From: Planomicrobium sp. CPCC 101110
Lineage (GTDB): Bacteria > Bacillota > Bacilli > Bacillales_A > Planococcaceae
Assembly (NCBI RefSeq): GCF_007859395.1
Contig: NZ_VOHD01000003.1
Coordinates: 913,028 to 977,027, forward strand
Direction: 5' to 3'
DNA length: 64,000 nucleotides
How positions within the stretch are numbered: position 1 is the stretch's first letter; each line of letters starts with the position of its first letter. Both the position numbers and the translations under genes were made by a program. The notes under the pieces were generated by a model. That model was given only the letters and a program-made list of their open reading frames with translations. It was not told the origin of the DNA and ran no database searches. Shown here one piece after another: positions 9,727 to 18,782 of the stretch.

Positions 9727-10134
9727 CAATAGGCGGACTAAGGCTGGGTGGGAACTGGCGTAAGCTGCCATTGTTTTCCCTTCACATGCCTAAGCGCTGA
9801 GTGGTACCGGCTATATGATTGGGGCAAGTCCTGCCCTAGTCAATAAGCATGGCCCATCAGACTGAAAAGTGGTTTCTGGTCAAGTATGGATAGTTCTTAA
9901 AATAGTCAGCAATATGCAAATCCAGCTGTGTTAAAAAAATTTCGTATATATAGCTATAGACGTTAAACGGAGCACTGGCATATCAGTTATTATCTGAATA
10001 TTGTAAAAACTATTCATGATTCTGTTGCTGAGATTTCCTAAAGTAGCGGGGTCTGAACGCTTTTCTTTCCTGCCACAAATGTTAAGTAAACTAATCGTTT
10101 TATCATTAGGTTTTATAAAGGAGGAAGATTTACA
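9727..10134. other. Intergenic stretch without recognised gene
   Basis: About 400 nt. Reading frames are short and broken. An AT-rich segment near 9935-9960 could hold a promoter for the next gene, but I see no convincing -35/-10 pair. Confidence 0.4.
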
Positions 10135-11262
10135 GTGCCCAAAATACTAATAATAGCCAATCATGATTATGGTTTATATAAATTCAGGAAAGAACTGCTT
10201 CAAGAGCTTTTGAAAACCAATGAAGTATATATTTCATTGCCGATGGGTGATTTCATACCTGAATTGTGTGATTGGGGATGTGAATTTATAGAAACACCGA
10301 TTGATAGAAGAGGAGTAAACCCGTTTAAAGATATCAAACTGTTGATGGGTTACATGAAAATAATGCAAGAACTCAAACCGGATGTAGTTTTGTCTTACAC
10401 CATCAAACCGAATATCTATGGTGGATTGGTCAGCAAATTTAATGATATTCCGTTTATCGCAAACATTACAGGGTTAGGATCTGCCGTAGAAAATGAAGGG
10501 ATTTTGCAAAAAATTACGTTAATCCTATATAAAATATCGTTCAAAAAAGCGCGTTATGTTTTTTTTCAGAACCAGGAAAACCAAGAGTTCTTTGAAAGAA
10601 GTAAATTGACGCCAGCCAAAAAGGTTCTGATACCAGGCTCAGGAGTCAACTTAACAGAGTACGCTTTATTGGATTATAAAAAGACCGAAAAAATGCACTT
10701 TCTGTTTATTTCCCGAATCATGAAGGAAAAAGGGATAGATCAATATTTAGAAGCTGCACAGTTTATTCGAAATAAGTATCCAGATACGGTATTCCATATC
10801 CTCGGTTCTTATGAAGAAGAAGAATACGAGGGCAAACTGAGAGAGTTTCAAGAAAAAGGAATTATTGAATACCATGGATCGCAGAAAAGCATAAAAAAAT
10901 TCCTTGAAATGTCCCACTGCACCGTACATCCCACTTACTATGCAGAAGGGATGTCGAATGTATTGCTGGAAAGCGCAGCGAGCGGGAGACCTATCATTAC
11001 GACCAATAGAAGCGGATGCAAAGAAATAGTCGATGATGGAGTAAATGGCTTTCTTGTTGAAGAGAAAAATAGCCAGGATCTGATCGAAAAAATAGAGAAA
11101 TTCATCAACCTGAGCGATGAAGCCAAAAAGAATATGGGGATTTCAGGAAGAAAGAAAGTCGAAGCAGAATTCGACAGAAATATTGTATTAGATGCATACC
11201 TAAATAAGATAAACGAGTGCTACGAAACAAAATCCAGTTTAGCAGGAGCTTATACTGAGTAG
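10135..11262 (+). CDS. Glycosyltransferase family 4
   Basis: 375 aa. GTG start at 10135 behind AAAGGAGGAAG. The N-terminal half contains 'SYTIKPNIYGG' and 'ANITGLGSA', which are common in GT4 enzymes of capsule loci that act early on UndPP-sugars (WbpY/CapM-like). The donor half has 'FLFISRIMKEKGIDQYLEA' and 'YAEGMSNVLLESAASGRPIITT'. It stands alone between two gene-free stretches, with its own terminator at 11317. Confidence 0.87.
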   Translation: MPKILIIANHDYGLYKFRKELLQELLKTNEVYISLPMGDFIPELCDWGCEFIETPIDRRGVNPFKDIKLLMGYMKIMQELKPDVVLSYTIKPNIYGGLVSKFNDIPFIANITGLGSAVENEGILQKITLILYKISFKKARYVFFQNQENQEFFERSKLTPAKKVLIPGSGVNLTEYALLDYKKTEKMHFLFISRIMKEKGIDQYLEAAQFIRNKYPDTVFHILGSYEEEEYEGKLREFQEKGIIEYHGSQKSIKKFLEMSHCTVHPTYYAEGMSNVLLESAASGRPIITTNRSGCKEIVDDGVNGFLVEEKNSQDLIEKIEKFINLSDEAKKNMGISGRKKVEAEFDRNIVLDAYLNKINECYETKSSLAGAYTE

Positions 11263-11316
11263 AAATGCTTTAATTGGCAGCTTAGTAAAAACGGCGGTGC
11301 AGTCTGGGCTGCAATG

Positions 11317-11352
11317 AGATGATTCCGATATTGAACCGGAATCATCTTTTGT
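11317..11352 (+). terminator. Rho-independent terminator
   Basis: AGATGATTCCG (11317-11327) pairs with CGGAATCATCT (11337-11347), followed by TTTTGTG. It closes the GT4 unit. Confidence 0.8.
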
Positions 11353-11468
11353 GTTCTGTAACTGCTTCGTCTCCTCCAAGATCTGCCAATGAAGGAACCA
11401 ATTGAACACCTTATAGGGATCTCTAAAATTCCTGTAATGTGTTTTTTAATGAAGAAATATTCTAATAA

Positions 11469-11501
11469 TTTAACCGACTTTTAACCTTTAAAGACTAGTA
11501 T
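11469..11501 (+). promoter_or_regulatory. Polysaccharide-type promoter with tandem TTTAACC box (copy C)
   Basis: TTTAACC 11469-11475 and TTTAACC 11480-11486 (11-bp period), 9-nt gap, TAGTAT 11496-11501, then TTAACA at 11506-11511. It is the cleanest copy of the shared motif, and lies 300 nt before the UDP-HexNAc dehydrogenase. The long leader holds no recognisable gene. Confidence 0.7.
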
Positions 11502-11800
11502 TACCTTAACAAGGGAACAAGCTAAAGTTTTTACAAAGTAACTTCTTGAAGCAAAGAGGCTATTGATTCGAATGTTATTTATTTTGATGAAAATCTAGCT
11601 ACTGCACGAAAAGTATTAAAGTTCTTAATTCTTTAGGAAAATTGCAACACAAGAAATAGGAAAAGTTTATGCGATCAGTTATAAGCTCCCATAGTTATCT
11701 AGCCCTTGTTTTATTGGAATGTGAAAAAGAAAAATCATCAAGATAATTAATGCTTAATTGGGTTGTCTGGAGTACTTAATTTAAAATTGGGGGAAATAAT

Positions 11801-13183
11801 ATGTGCCTTTATGAGAAAATTGTTGATCGTGAAGAAAAAGTATCAATCGTCGGTTTGGGGTATGTTGGGATGCCAATTGCAGTTGCATTTGCAAAAAAAA
11901 TAGACGTAATTGGATTTGATGTCAATAAAGAAAAGGTTGAACTGTATAAAAATGGAATTGACCCTACGAAAGAGGTAGGAAATGAAGTGATCAAGAACAC
12001 ATCGATTGATTTTACTTCGGACGAAGCAAAGCTGAGGGAAGCGAAATTCCATATCGTTGCAGTGCCTACACCGGTTAAAGGAGACCGGACGCCCGATTTG
12101 ACGCCTATAGAATCGGCAAGCCGTACTTTAGGCAGAAACTTGACTAAAGGTTCCATTGTCGTTTTTGAATCTACAGTTTATCCGGGAGTCACAGAAGATA
12201 TTTGTGTGCCTATTTTGGAAAAAGAGTCAGGATTGAAATGTGGCGTGCACTTCAAAGTCGGCTATTCACCAGAAAGAATCAACCCTGGCGATAAGGTACA
12301 TAGACTGGAAACTATTATTAAGGTTGTAGCGGGACAAGACGAAGAAACATTGGACATTGCTGCAAAAGTATACGAATTGGTTGTTGAAGCTGGGGTATAT
12401 AAAGCGGCGAGCATCAAAGTGGCAGAAGCCGCAAAGGTCATAGAAAATTCGCAGCGCGATATCAATATCGCCTTCATGAATGAATTGTCTATCATCTTCA
12501 ACAAAATGGGGATAGATACAAATGCAGTCCTTGAAACAGCAAAAACCAAATGGAATTTCCTTAACTTTTCTCCGGGTCTTGTAGGGGGCCATTGCATAGG
12601 GGTCGATCCATACTATCTGACATACAAAGCAGAGCAGATGGGCTACCATTCCCAGATCATCTTATCAGGAAGAAAAATAAATGATGATATGGGTAAATAC
12701 GTAGCGGAAAATACCGTGAAAAATATGATCAAGGTAAACAAGCAGATAAACGGTGCAAAAGTGGCCATCTTCGGTGTAACGTTCAAAGAGAACTGCCCGG
12801 ACGTCCGAAACACCAAAGTAGTCGATGTGATCAACGAGTTGGAACAGTATGGAGTTGAAGTCAAGATTGTCGATCCTTCCGCCGACCCGGAAGATCTATG
12901 GAATGAGTATAGGTTGACTCTTAGCACCCCGGAAGAAATAACTGGCGTTGATGCAGTTATTTTCGCAGTACCCCATGAAGAGTTCAAATCGATCAAGCTT
13001 GAAGATGTGAAAGCTATGTTCAAACACAAGGAACTTGTAAACATAGGAGCTCACCATGAGCCATTTACAGCTGTGGACTTCGGTGTTGAAGTAGACAACA
13101 AAGATTGCGTTTTGGTGGATATTAAAGGAATGTTCGATAGAAATCAAGCTGAAGATGCGGGCTTTTTATACTGGAGATTATAA
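11801..13183 (+). CDS. Nucleotide-sugar dehydrogenase (UDP-GlcNAc/GalNAc 6-dehydrogenase, TviB/WbpA-like)
   Basis: 460 aa. N-terminal NAD site 'VGLGYVGMPIAVAFA', central 'SPERINPGDKVH' and catalytic-Cys loop 'SPGLVGGHCIGVDPYYL'. The GHCIGVDPYYL form and the C-terminal 'FKENCPDVRNTKVVD' mark the UDP-N-acetylhexosamine dehydrogenase branch rather than UDP-glucose dehydrogenases (compare GGSCFPKD in the enzyme at 1912). Predicted product is UDP-GlcNAcA or UDP-GalNAcA. ATG 11801 follows TGGGGGAAA. Transcribed alone from the copy C promoter, it supplies a second uronic acid to the pathway. Confidence 0.9.
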   Translation: MCLYEKIVDREEKVSIVGLGYVGMPIAVAFAKKIDVIGFDVNKEKVELYKNGIDPTKEVGNEVIKNTSIDFTSDEAKLREAKFHIVAVPTPVKGDRTPDLTPIESASRTLGRNLTKGSIVVFESTVYPGVTEDICVPILEKESGLKCGVHFKVGYSPERINPGDKVHRLETIIKVVAGQDEETLDIAAKVYELVVEAGVYKAASIKVAEAAKVIENSQRDINIAFMNELSIIFNKMGIDTNAVLETAKTKWNFLNFSPGLVGGHCIGVDPYYLTYKAEQMGYHSQIILSGRKINDDMGKYVAENTVKNMIKVNKQINGAKVAIFGVTFKENCPDVRNTKVVDVINELEQYGVEVKIVDPSADPEDLWNEYRLTLSTPEEITGVDAVIFAVPHEEFKSIKLEDVKAMFKHKELVNIGAHHEPFTAVDFGVEVDNKDCVLVDIKGMFDRNQAEDAGFLYWRL

Positions 13184-13391
13184 AAATGAACGGTCTTAAT
13201 AATGTTTCAACCGGCACCAATCAAGTGTAGAAGAATTTTAATTTTAAATTTATCATATGAATTATAATGAATGCGCGAAATATTTATAAGGTCGTCAAGA
13301 TGGAAATATGAAATAATTTTATAAGAGAATAGATAACCCGTACAGAGATAGAAGAAATAGAGAAGGAACTAAACGCTCTTTCATAAGAGAA

Positions 13392-13436
13392 AAAGAGTTC
13401 GCACGCTGTTGTATTGTACAGGCGTGTGAACTCTTT
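13392..13436. terminator. Bidirectional hairpin after UDP-HexNAc dehydrogenase
   Basis: AAAGAGTTC-g-CACGC pairs with GCGTG-t-GAACTCTTT around a 14-nt loop. The U-run is weak on the plus strand, so it may be a processing or transcription-end hairpin. Confidence 0.55.
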
Positions 13437-13510
13437 AAAATTTAACTAGATAATAAAATCAAATACAGAAAAAATATTATTTGAATAAAAATTAGAACAC
13501 AGTTTTGTAG

Positions 13511-13542
13511 AACAAACATCTCTTTGAGATGTTTGTTTTTTT
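13511..13542 (+). terminator. Rho-independent terminator
   Basis: AACAAACATCTC (13511-13522), loop TTT, GAGATGTTTGTT (13526-13537), then a T-run. Confidence 0.85.
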
Positions 13543-13588
13543 CATATTGAAGTACTTATTAAAAAGTTCGAATTAAAGTCTGATTAGT

Positions 13589-13617
13589 TTGACAACTTAG
13601 ATTTGCATAAATATACT
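13589..13617 (+). promoter_or_regulatory. SigA promoter of the symporter operon
   Basis: TTGACA (13589-13594), exactly 17 nt, TATACT (13612-13617). Immediately downstream, CTACAGTAA (13618-13626) is repeated inverted as TTACTGTAG (13669-13677). This could be an operator or an mRNA hairpin enclosing an AAAGGAGGG ribosome site. Confidence 0.75.
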
Positions 13618-13655
13618 CTACAGTAAGTTTGATTTACGAAGTGAAAGGAGGGTTT

Positions 13656-13706
13656 TGATTAAGCTTTATTACTGTAGTTTTATATTCTGTTTTTTTAACA
13701 TCTGAA
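13656..13706 (+). CDS. Possible leader peptide, 16 aa
   Basis: TTG at 13656 stands 6 nt after AAAGGAGGG and opens a 16-codon frame, hydrophobic and rich in F, C and Y, that ends at TGA 13704-13706. It overlaps the right arm of the CTACAGTAA/TTACTGTAG inverted repeat. This could be a translated leader controlling the operon, or a chance frame; there is no homology evidence. Confidence 0.25.
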
Positions 13707-13790
13707 TTGATTTTTAGGAATAAATCACACAGAAGGAAAGGCAGAAAAAAGTTAGCCATTTACTCATAATAGTAATGGGGAGGAAAGAAA

Positions 13791-13913
13791 ATGACTTTTT
13801 GGATAACCAGCAGCATCATTTTATTTCTTATTGTTGTGATTTCTGCTTTCGGACCATTGTTCGGTCTGTATGGCGAGATGATCCATAAGGAGAATGAGGA
13901 GGAACGCAAGTGA
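13791..13913 (+). CDS. Small single-TM protein (40 aa) coupled to the symporter
   Basis: ATG 13791 follows GGGGAGGAAAG. One hydrophobic helix (about residues 4-26) is followed by a charged tail ending ENEEERK. Its stop overlaps the GTG start of the symporter (GTGA, 13910-13913), so the two are translationally coupled. Small accessory proteins are known beside some SSF and other symporters. The arrangement suggests a symporter subunit or assembly factor, but the sequence alone gives no function. Confidence 0.7.
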   Translation: MTFWITSSIILFLIVVISAFGPLFGLYGEMIHKENEEERK

Positions 13914-15346
13914 ATATTCCCTGGGGCAATATTATCGTTATTCTGATCCTTGGCGCTATCTTCATTGTATCCAGCTGGTTCATCTCCCGTAAAGTTTCGA
14001 CGGCGGATGAATACATTTCCGGGAACGGCAAGCTGGGAGTGGCATTTGGGACAACGTCTCTTTTGGCATTCTGGATTACGGGAAACACCATCATGGCGGC
14101 GCCGGAAGCGGCATACGGAATGGGGGTCATCGGAGCGATCGCCTACTCGTTCCTCGGAGGCGTGGCGGTGGTGTCGTTTTCGCCGCTCGGCAAACGGATC
14201 CACGAAATCATTCCAAACGGCAAAACTGTCGGCGACTTCTACAAGAACCGCTTTGACAAAAAGAACTATTTCTTCTTCATGATCATGCTGTTCTTCTATA
14301 TGTTCGGTTTGCTGATGACGCAAGGAATCGGCGGCGGACTGTTGCTCGAACAGATTTTTGATGTACCTTACACTTTGGCGGTTGTGCTGACGTTCGTTAT
14401 CGTTATTGCCTATGCCACAATGGGCGGCTTTTCATCCATCACCGGCATCGCATTTTTCCAGGTTATGTTGATCTTCATCGTTGTTATTGTCGTGCCGCCG
14501 CTTGTTTACTTTTCAACAGGCATTGCGCCGGTTTATACGGGAATGGCGCAATTTGCTCCTGAGAAACTGGACTTGCTGCTGCCGGCCGGCATCCTCTTTA
14601 TGTTTGCGGGGGCGATGTTCGCCATCGGGGAAGTGTTCATGGACAATACGTTCTGGCAGCGGGCTTATGCGGTGCGCAAAGACAAGCTGATGAGCATCTT
14701 CGGTTTGGCTGGAATCGGCTGGTTTTTCGTTCCGCTTGCCACGGCGACGCTCGCCTTTGTTGCAATCGGCACCAATCAGGCACCAGCCGAGGTCAACCAA
14801 GTGGCGCCGTTTATCGCACAGATCTACGGAGGCAATTTTGTCAGCTGGGTGTTTTTGGTTGGCGTCTGGTCCGCGCTCGCTTCCACCATCGCGGCAATCC
14901 TTAATGCGCTGGTATCGCTATTGATCCACGATATTTACCAAAGCATCAATCCGCGGGCTGACAATAAAAAGCTCCTCCGCATCAGCAAAATTTTGACGGT
15001 GGTGATCGGGATTTTGGCGCTGTTGATTTCCTTGCCAAAATTCTTAACGATGCTGCAAATGCTGATTTTTCTCGGCGTCATCAATGCGGCATTCGTTTTC
15101 CCGATCATTTACGGCTTGTTCTGGAGAAAACTCGATGCCACAGTCGCTTTTATCGCTTCAATTCTTGCCATTGTTGTAGGGTATTTTGTCTACTTCACAA
15201 TAGGCAATCTGCAGGGAGTGGTGGCGAGCGGCTGGGTTTCATTTCTTGTCTGCTGGATTGGAAGCCTTGTAAGGCCGGCAGATTTCAATTGGAACAAGCT
15301 TTACCGGGTCGGCCAAAGCCATACATCGGAGGTGGAACGTAAATGA
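13910..15346 (+). CDS. Sodium:solute symporter (SSF family)
   Basis: 478 aa, about 12-13 transmembrane helices. N-terminal 'STADEYISGNGKLG' and 'TTSLLAFWITGNTIMAAPE' are typical of the SSF first helices and TM1 unwound region, and 'GGFSSITGIAFFQ' corresponds to the family signature. GTG 13910 is used because the preceding small gene overlaps it. It imports an organic solute with Na+. The substrate is not evident; the linked DUF1028 hydrolase-like protein suggests an amide or peptide-like compound. GC content is clearly higher than in the polysaccharide genes on both sides. Confidence 0.9.
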   Translation: MNIPWGNIIVILILGAIFIVSSWFISRKVSTADEYISGNGKLGVAFGTTSLLAFWITGNTIMAAPEAAYGMGVIGAIAYSFLGGVAVVSFSPLGKRIHEIIPNGKTVGDFYKNRFDKKNYFFFMIMLFFYMFGLLMTQGIGGGLLLEQIFDVPYTLAVVLTFVIVIAYATMGGFSSITGIAFFQVMLIFIVVIVVPPLVYFSTGIAPVYTGMAQFAPEKLDLLLPAGILFMFAGAMFAIGEVFMDNTFWQRAYAVRKDKLMSIFGLAGIGWFFVPLATATLAFVAIGTNQAPAEVNQVAPFIAQIYGGNFVSWVFLVGVWSALASTIAAILNALVSLLIHDIYQSINPRADNKKLLRISKILTVVIGILALLISLPKFLTMLQMLIFLGVINAAFVFPIIYGLFWRKLDATVAFIASILAIVVGYFVYFTIGNLQGVVASGWVSFLVCWIGSLVRPADFNWNKLYRVGQSHTSEVERK

Positions 15347-15465
15347 CAATTTCCCTTGGCGCTTTCACCATATTGATCTGGATCAGCATTCTCGGCTCGG
15401 CGCTTTTGATGCTGACGATTTTTGGGTATTTCATCTACGAACTAAGAAAGAAAAAAATCTGGTGA
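15343..15465 (+). CDS. Second small single-TM protein (40 aa) after the symporter
   Basis: The ATG at 15343 overlaps the symporter stop as ATGA (15343-15346). One hydrophobic segment (about residues 5-32) is followed by a basic tail (ELRKKKIW), predicting a cytosolic C-terminus. Size and coupling mirror the 40-aa protein at 13791 on the other side of the symporter, though the sequences are unrelated by eye. Probable accessory peptide of the transporter; function unknown. Confidence 0.65.
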   Translation: MTISLGAFTILIWISILGSALLMLTIFGYFIYELRKKKIW

Positions 15466-15481
15466 TTCTAGGAGGATGGCA

Positions 15482-16198
15482 ATGTTAAAACTCAACACTT
15501 TTTCAATCGCTGCAAGAGATGAGAAAACCGGCCAGCTCGGTGTGGCCGTATCGACAAAAGTTCCGGCGGTCGGTCTGCTTTGCCCGTTTGTCAAAGCGGA
15601 CGTCGGCGCCATTGCAACGCAATCATTCGTCAATCCGTATATCGGCATCAACGGGCTGAAATATTTGGAAGAAGGGCTATCAGCACAGGAAGTGATGGAT
15701 CGCATTCTCGAGGAAGACCCGGACCCGTCCATCCGCCAGTTCAGCATTGTGGACAAGAACGGTTTGGCTGTATCGTTTTCCGGAGACAAATGCGATGGCT
15801 GGTACGGGCACGTAACGGATGAGAACTATGCCATTGCCGGAAATATGCTAGTTGGAGAAGATACCATCCAGGAAATGAAAAAATCCTTTGAAGCTACTGG
15901 GGATTTGACACTGGCCGAGCGGCTTTTGAAAGCGATGGAAGCGGGACAGGCTGCTGGGGGCGACAAGCGTGGGAGACAATCTGCTTCCCTTAAAGTGTAT
16001 TCCACCGAAGAATATCCGCTCGTCGATCTTCGGGTGGACGAACATCCGGATCCAGTAAAAGAACTTGGCCGCATTTACGAAGTGGCGAAAAAGGAACTGT
16101 TCCCGTTCATGGAGATGCTGCCGACATTGGAAAACCCGGCAGGCAAGTTCGATTTCGAATCTTCGCGGGAGATGGGATTGCTGCAGGATAATGAATAG
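15482..16198 (+). CDS. DUF1028 family protein (Ntn-hydrolase-like)
   Basis: 238 aa. The N-terminus 'LNTFSIAARDEKTGQLGVAVSTK' followed by 'VGAIATQSFVNP' is the DUF1028 signature. The family is predicted to have an Ntn-hydrolase-like fold, but its members are uncharacterised in general. I use ATG 15482 because TAGGAGG ends 6-7 nt before it; the ATG at 15476 touches the ribosome site. It is the last gene of the symporter operon, and co-transcription suggests it acts on the imported compound. A terminator follows at 16229. Confidence 0.85.
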   Translation: MLKLNTFSIAARDEKTGQLGVAVSTKVPAVGLLCPFVKADVGAIATQSFVNPYIGINGLKYLEEGLSAQEVMDRILEEDPDPSIRQFSIVDKNGLAVSFSGDKCDGWYGHVTDENYAIAGNMLVGEDTIQEMKKSFEATGDLTLAERLLKAMEAGQAAGGDKRGRQSASLKVYSTEEYPLVDLRVDEHPDPVKELGRIYEVAKKELFPFMEMLPTLENPAGKFDFESSREMGLLQDNE

Positions 16199-16228
16199 CA
16201 GCGAATGGAATACAGTTGTGAATTTTAA

Positions 16229-16272
16229 GAAGCCTCTTTAAAGGAAATCATTTTTCTTCAAAGAGGTTTTTT
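16229..16272 (+). terminator. Rho-independent terminator of the symporter operon
   Basis: CCTCTTT (16233-16239) pairs with AAAGAGG (16260-16266), with inner A/T pairs, followed by TTTTTT. The remaining 270 nt to the next gene are AT-rich with no recognised element. Confidence 0.75.
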
Positions 16273-16542
16273 ATGCCGACCAATAATATAGAGAAAACAG
16301 GAAAGTAGCACAGATTATAAATGGACGCTGCAAAGAGCTGAAAATCCATTTAGTTCGAATCTGTCATTGTACTTATGATAAAAGTATTTCTAATTATACA
16401 ACTTTATAATATTATGAGAAAGATTATACTATTAATAATAAAAGAAGAATACATACTCAACAGGAAAATAAAACATTGGATATACAATCAATGAAAAATT
16501 GATGGGAAGTACAAAGTTTTCAATACATAGAGGAGAATGAAT

Positions 16543-17172
16543 ATGAACATAATATTAATCGGCGACAGTGGTCATGCACGGGTCATTTACGACAACGTGA
16601 TATCTGGTGGGAATCAGGTGGTGGCGAAGCTGGATGATAAGTATACTGAGCTTTTTAAAGAGGATGGCTGCTGGATTGGACCTATTTCTGAAGTATATGG
16701 ATTGATTGAAAAAGAAGAGGCAAAAGTGGTTATTGCTATTGGTGCCAATACAGTAAGAAGAAAAATCGTAGAGCAGCTTTCATTAGATGCCTCATGCTAT
16801 GCGACTGCCATACATAAAGACGCTATAGTTAGCCCAAGTGCCGTCATTGGCCATGGAACCGTTATTATGCCGGGAGCTATAGTCAATGCAGCTGCTAGTG
16901 TCGGCAACCATTCAATTTTAAACTCGCGGATTGTTGTAGAACATGATTGTAAAATTGGGGATTTTGTCCATGTGTCACCTGGAGCGGTAGTGGCCGGAGG
17001 CGCAAAAATTAAGGAAGGCGCTTTGATTGAGACGGGCGCTGCTATCATTCCGATGAAGCAAATCGGCCAATGGAGTATTGTCAAGGCGGGGTCTGTCGTA
17101 ATGGATGATATTGCAGAAATTTCTACAGCAACCGGCGTTCCGGCAAGAATTACAAAAAACGTGCTTCTGTAA
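16543..17172 (+). CDS. NeuD/PglD-like sugar O- or N-acyltransferase
   Basis: 209 aa. The N-terminal Rossmann-like domain starts 'IILIGDSGHARVIYDN' (the NeuD/PglD 'GAGGHAKVV' region), then a hexapeptide beta-helix from about residue 90 ('VIGHGTVIMPGAIVNAAASVGN', 'KIGDFVHVSPGAVVAGG') with His-Asp in 'VEHDCKIGD' at the active site. ATG 16543 is preferred over 16537 because AGAGGAG lies 7 nt before it. It probably acetylates an amino sugar or nonulosonate precursor of the polysaccharide. It forms a single-gene unit with its own terminator. Confidence 0.85.
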   Translation: MNIILIGDSGHARVIYDNVISGGNQVVAKLDDKYTELFKEDGCWIGPISEVYGLIEKEEAKVVIAIGANTVRRKIVEQLSLDASCYATAIHKDAIVSPSAVIGHGTVIMPGAIVNAAASVGNHSILNSRIVVEHDCKIGDFVHVSPGAVVAGGAKIKEGALIETGAAIIPMKQIGQWSIVKAGSVVMDDIAEISTATGVPARITKNVLL

Positions 17173-17262
17173 AAACAGCTAACTAATCTGAACGAAAAGT
17201 TATTGAATATGTAGAGCTGCTCACTTGTTAAAAGAGTAATGCGAAATAGTAAAAGATTGCAC

Positions 17263-17306
17263 TTGAAAAGCTTGTCCCAGTGTTTGGGGCAAGCTTCTTC
17301 TTATGC
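17263..17306 (+). terminator. Rho-independent terminator
   Basis: AAGCTTGTCCCA pairs with TGGGGCAAGCTT around a GTGTT loop, followed by a pyrimidine-rich TCTTCTT. Confidence 0.7.
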
Positions 17307-17994
17307 ATAAATATTAGCTTCTTCATTAAATGTATTAACAATGTTGATAGGTTTAACAGGGCTGGGAAATCAAGCAATATGCTGGCGATTGTGTAGAAAA
17401 AAACGCACATTAATCTCCGTTTATATAAATACATAAAGTAAAAATTAAAGATAATGGCGATTTAACCAAAACCTACTAATATACATAAAGCGCTTTAAAT
17501 GATATCAACAGCGTAGTAAAAAGTTGCACTCTTAAAATTACAGCGATTAGGTGCGACCTGATTATTGCCGCCATATTTACAAGGTAGTAAAAGAATTAGT
17601 TGAATATAGTATTGATGCCGATGGTATTAGGGCAGGAGTGATTGCTGCATCTTTTTATAATCATAATTAGTACTAGGGCTTGTAAAAAAATGGTTATGCT
17701 AGATCCGCTTAGACGATACAGTAGAAGAAATTATAAGATCATTACTATATTCGGCTTTCAATTGGAAAGCTATGTTACAGAAAGAATCTTAAGAGTAAAA
17801 AGTAGAGTGATAATGAATGAAAAAAGACGTTGTAAAATGTTCTTGTCTAGAAAGATTACGGAAAATTCATTGCTGTGTTTAGTATATTTAATGTTCTGAA
17901 ATTATCATACGATAATCAATAAAAGTTTTTTTGACCAACTAATTTTATTATTGGCCGAAAAAGCTTTTTTTATCATAATAAATTACTCGAACTA
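17307..17994. other. Gene-free AT-rich stretch
   Basis: No recognised gene. The longest plus-strand frame (17642-17899) is basic, lacks a proper ribosome site and looks like chance coding or a relic. The stretch may be debris of former polysaccharide genes. Confidence 0.4.
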
Positions 17995-18027
17995 TTTAAT
18001 CGTCTTTTAACCTTTAGAGTCTAGTAT
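17995..18027 (+). promoter_or_regulatory. Polysaccharide-type promoter with tandem TTTAACC box (copy D)
   Basis: TTTAATC 17995-18001, TTTAACC 18006-18012 (11-bp period), 9-nt gap, TAGTAT 18022-18027. The next gene starts only at 18783, so a transcript from here would carry a leader of about 750 nt with no recognised gene. Confidence 0.65.
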
Positions 18028-18782
18028 TAGTACTAAAAAGAAGAAAAGTGACGAGAAAGTGAGCGATGGTGAAAAGAAGGTGTGACTTTAAATGAGAAAT
18101 ATTTTGAGTTATGGAGATCTGCAATGGCGTCCATAGCTTGCCGGCTTGCAGAGGAAAGGGAAACGATTCTTCCATCAGTAAATAACAAAACTTTTTCCAG
18201 CTGTTATGAAAAAACAGATAAAGTTGCTTATTAAAAGGTTTTTTAGAAGCTTTAAGTAATCGCAATAGTTAATAAACTCTAGATGAAAAGGCGTTCTACG
18301 ACTAAGAAAAATCTAGATGTTAAATGAATTAAATTAAAAATGCGCTTTACTCCGTTACCCTCTGCTTTTAAAAAGACAAATACGGAAGTTTATTGAGGCA
18401 TGATTGGAAGGTAAACAGCAAAAACAAATAAATATCACTATTTAAATTGAAATAATGATACTTGTTATAAATTTAGGTATTTATAACTAATAAAATTTAT
18501 TATAAAAAAATTAAACTAAATAATAAGTTATATTTTACTAGTTTTTAGAAAATTTAATGTTAAAAGAATATTAATTCATGTTAAAATGTTATAAAATATT
18601 GAAAATTCAAAAAACGAGGTGATTAAAGAAATCCTAGTTACACAATTTTTTCTGAACTATTGTAATTAGGTAATTATCTACATACTCATAGAAAGAATAA
18701 AATAATTATGAATTAGAAAAGGTATAAAAAAGTAGAGAAAATTCGAAAAATATAGACTAATAGGCAAAAAGGGGGGATTTTA
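18028..18782. other. Long untranslated leader/gene-free stretch before the initiating transferase
   Basis: About 750 nt, increasingly AT-rich toward 18600. No recognised gene and no clear terminator hairpin. If transcribed from the promoter at 18022 it would be an unusually long 5' leader, as seen for some antitermination-controlled capsule operons. No known RNA element is recognised. Confidence 0.35.

Noticed and set aside
13760-14323. Long open frame (187 codons) on the minus strand opposite the symporter start
   Set aside because: Composition is typical of an antisense shadow (His/Arg/Glu-rich), it has no ribosome site, and the plus strand has convincing SSF motifs and two coupled small genes.
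17642-17899. 85-codon plus-strand frame in the gap before the sugar transferase
   Set aside because: No spaced ribosome site, irregular basic/hydrophobic composition and no recognisable domain; probably chance or relic coding.
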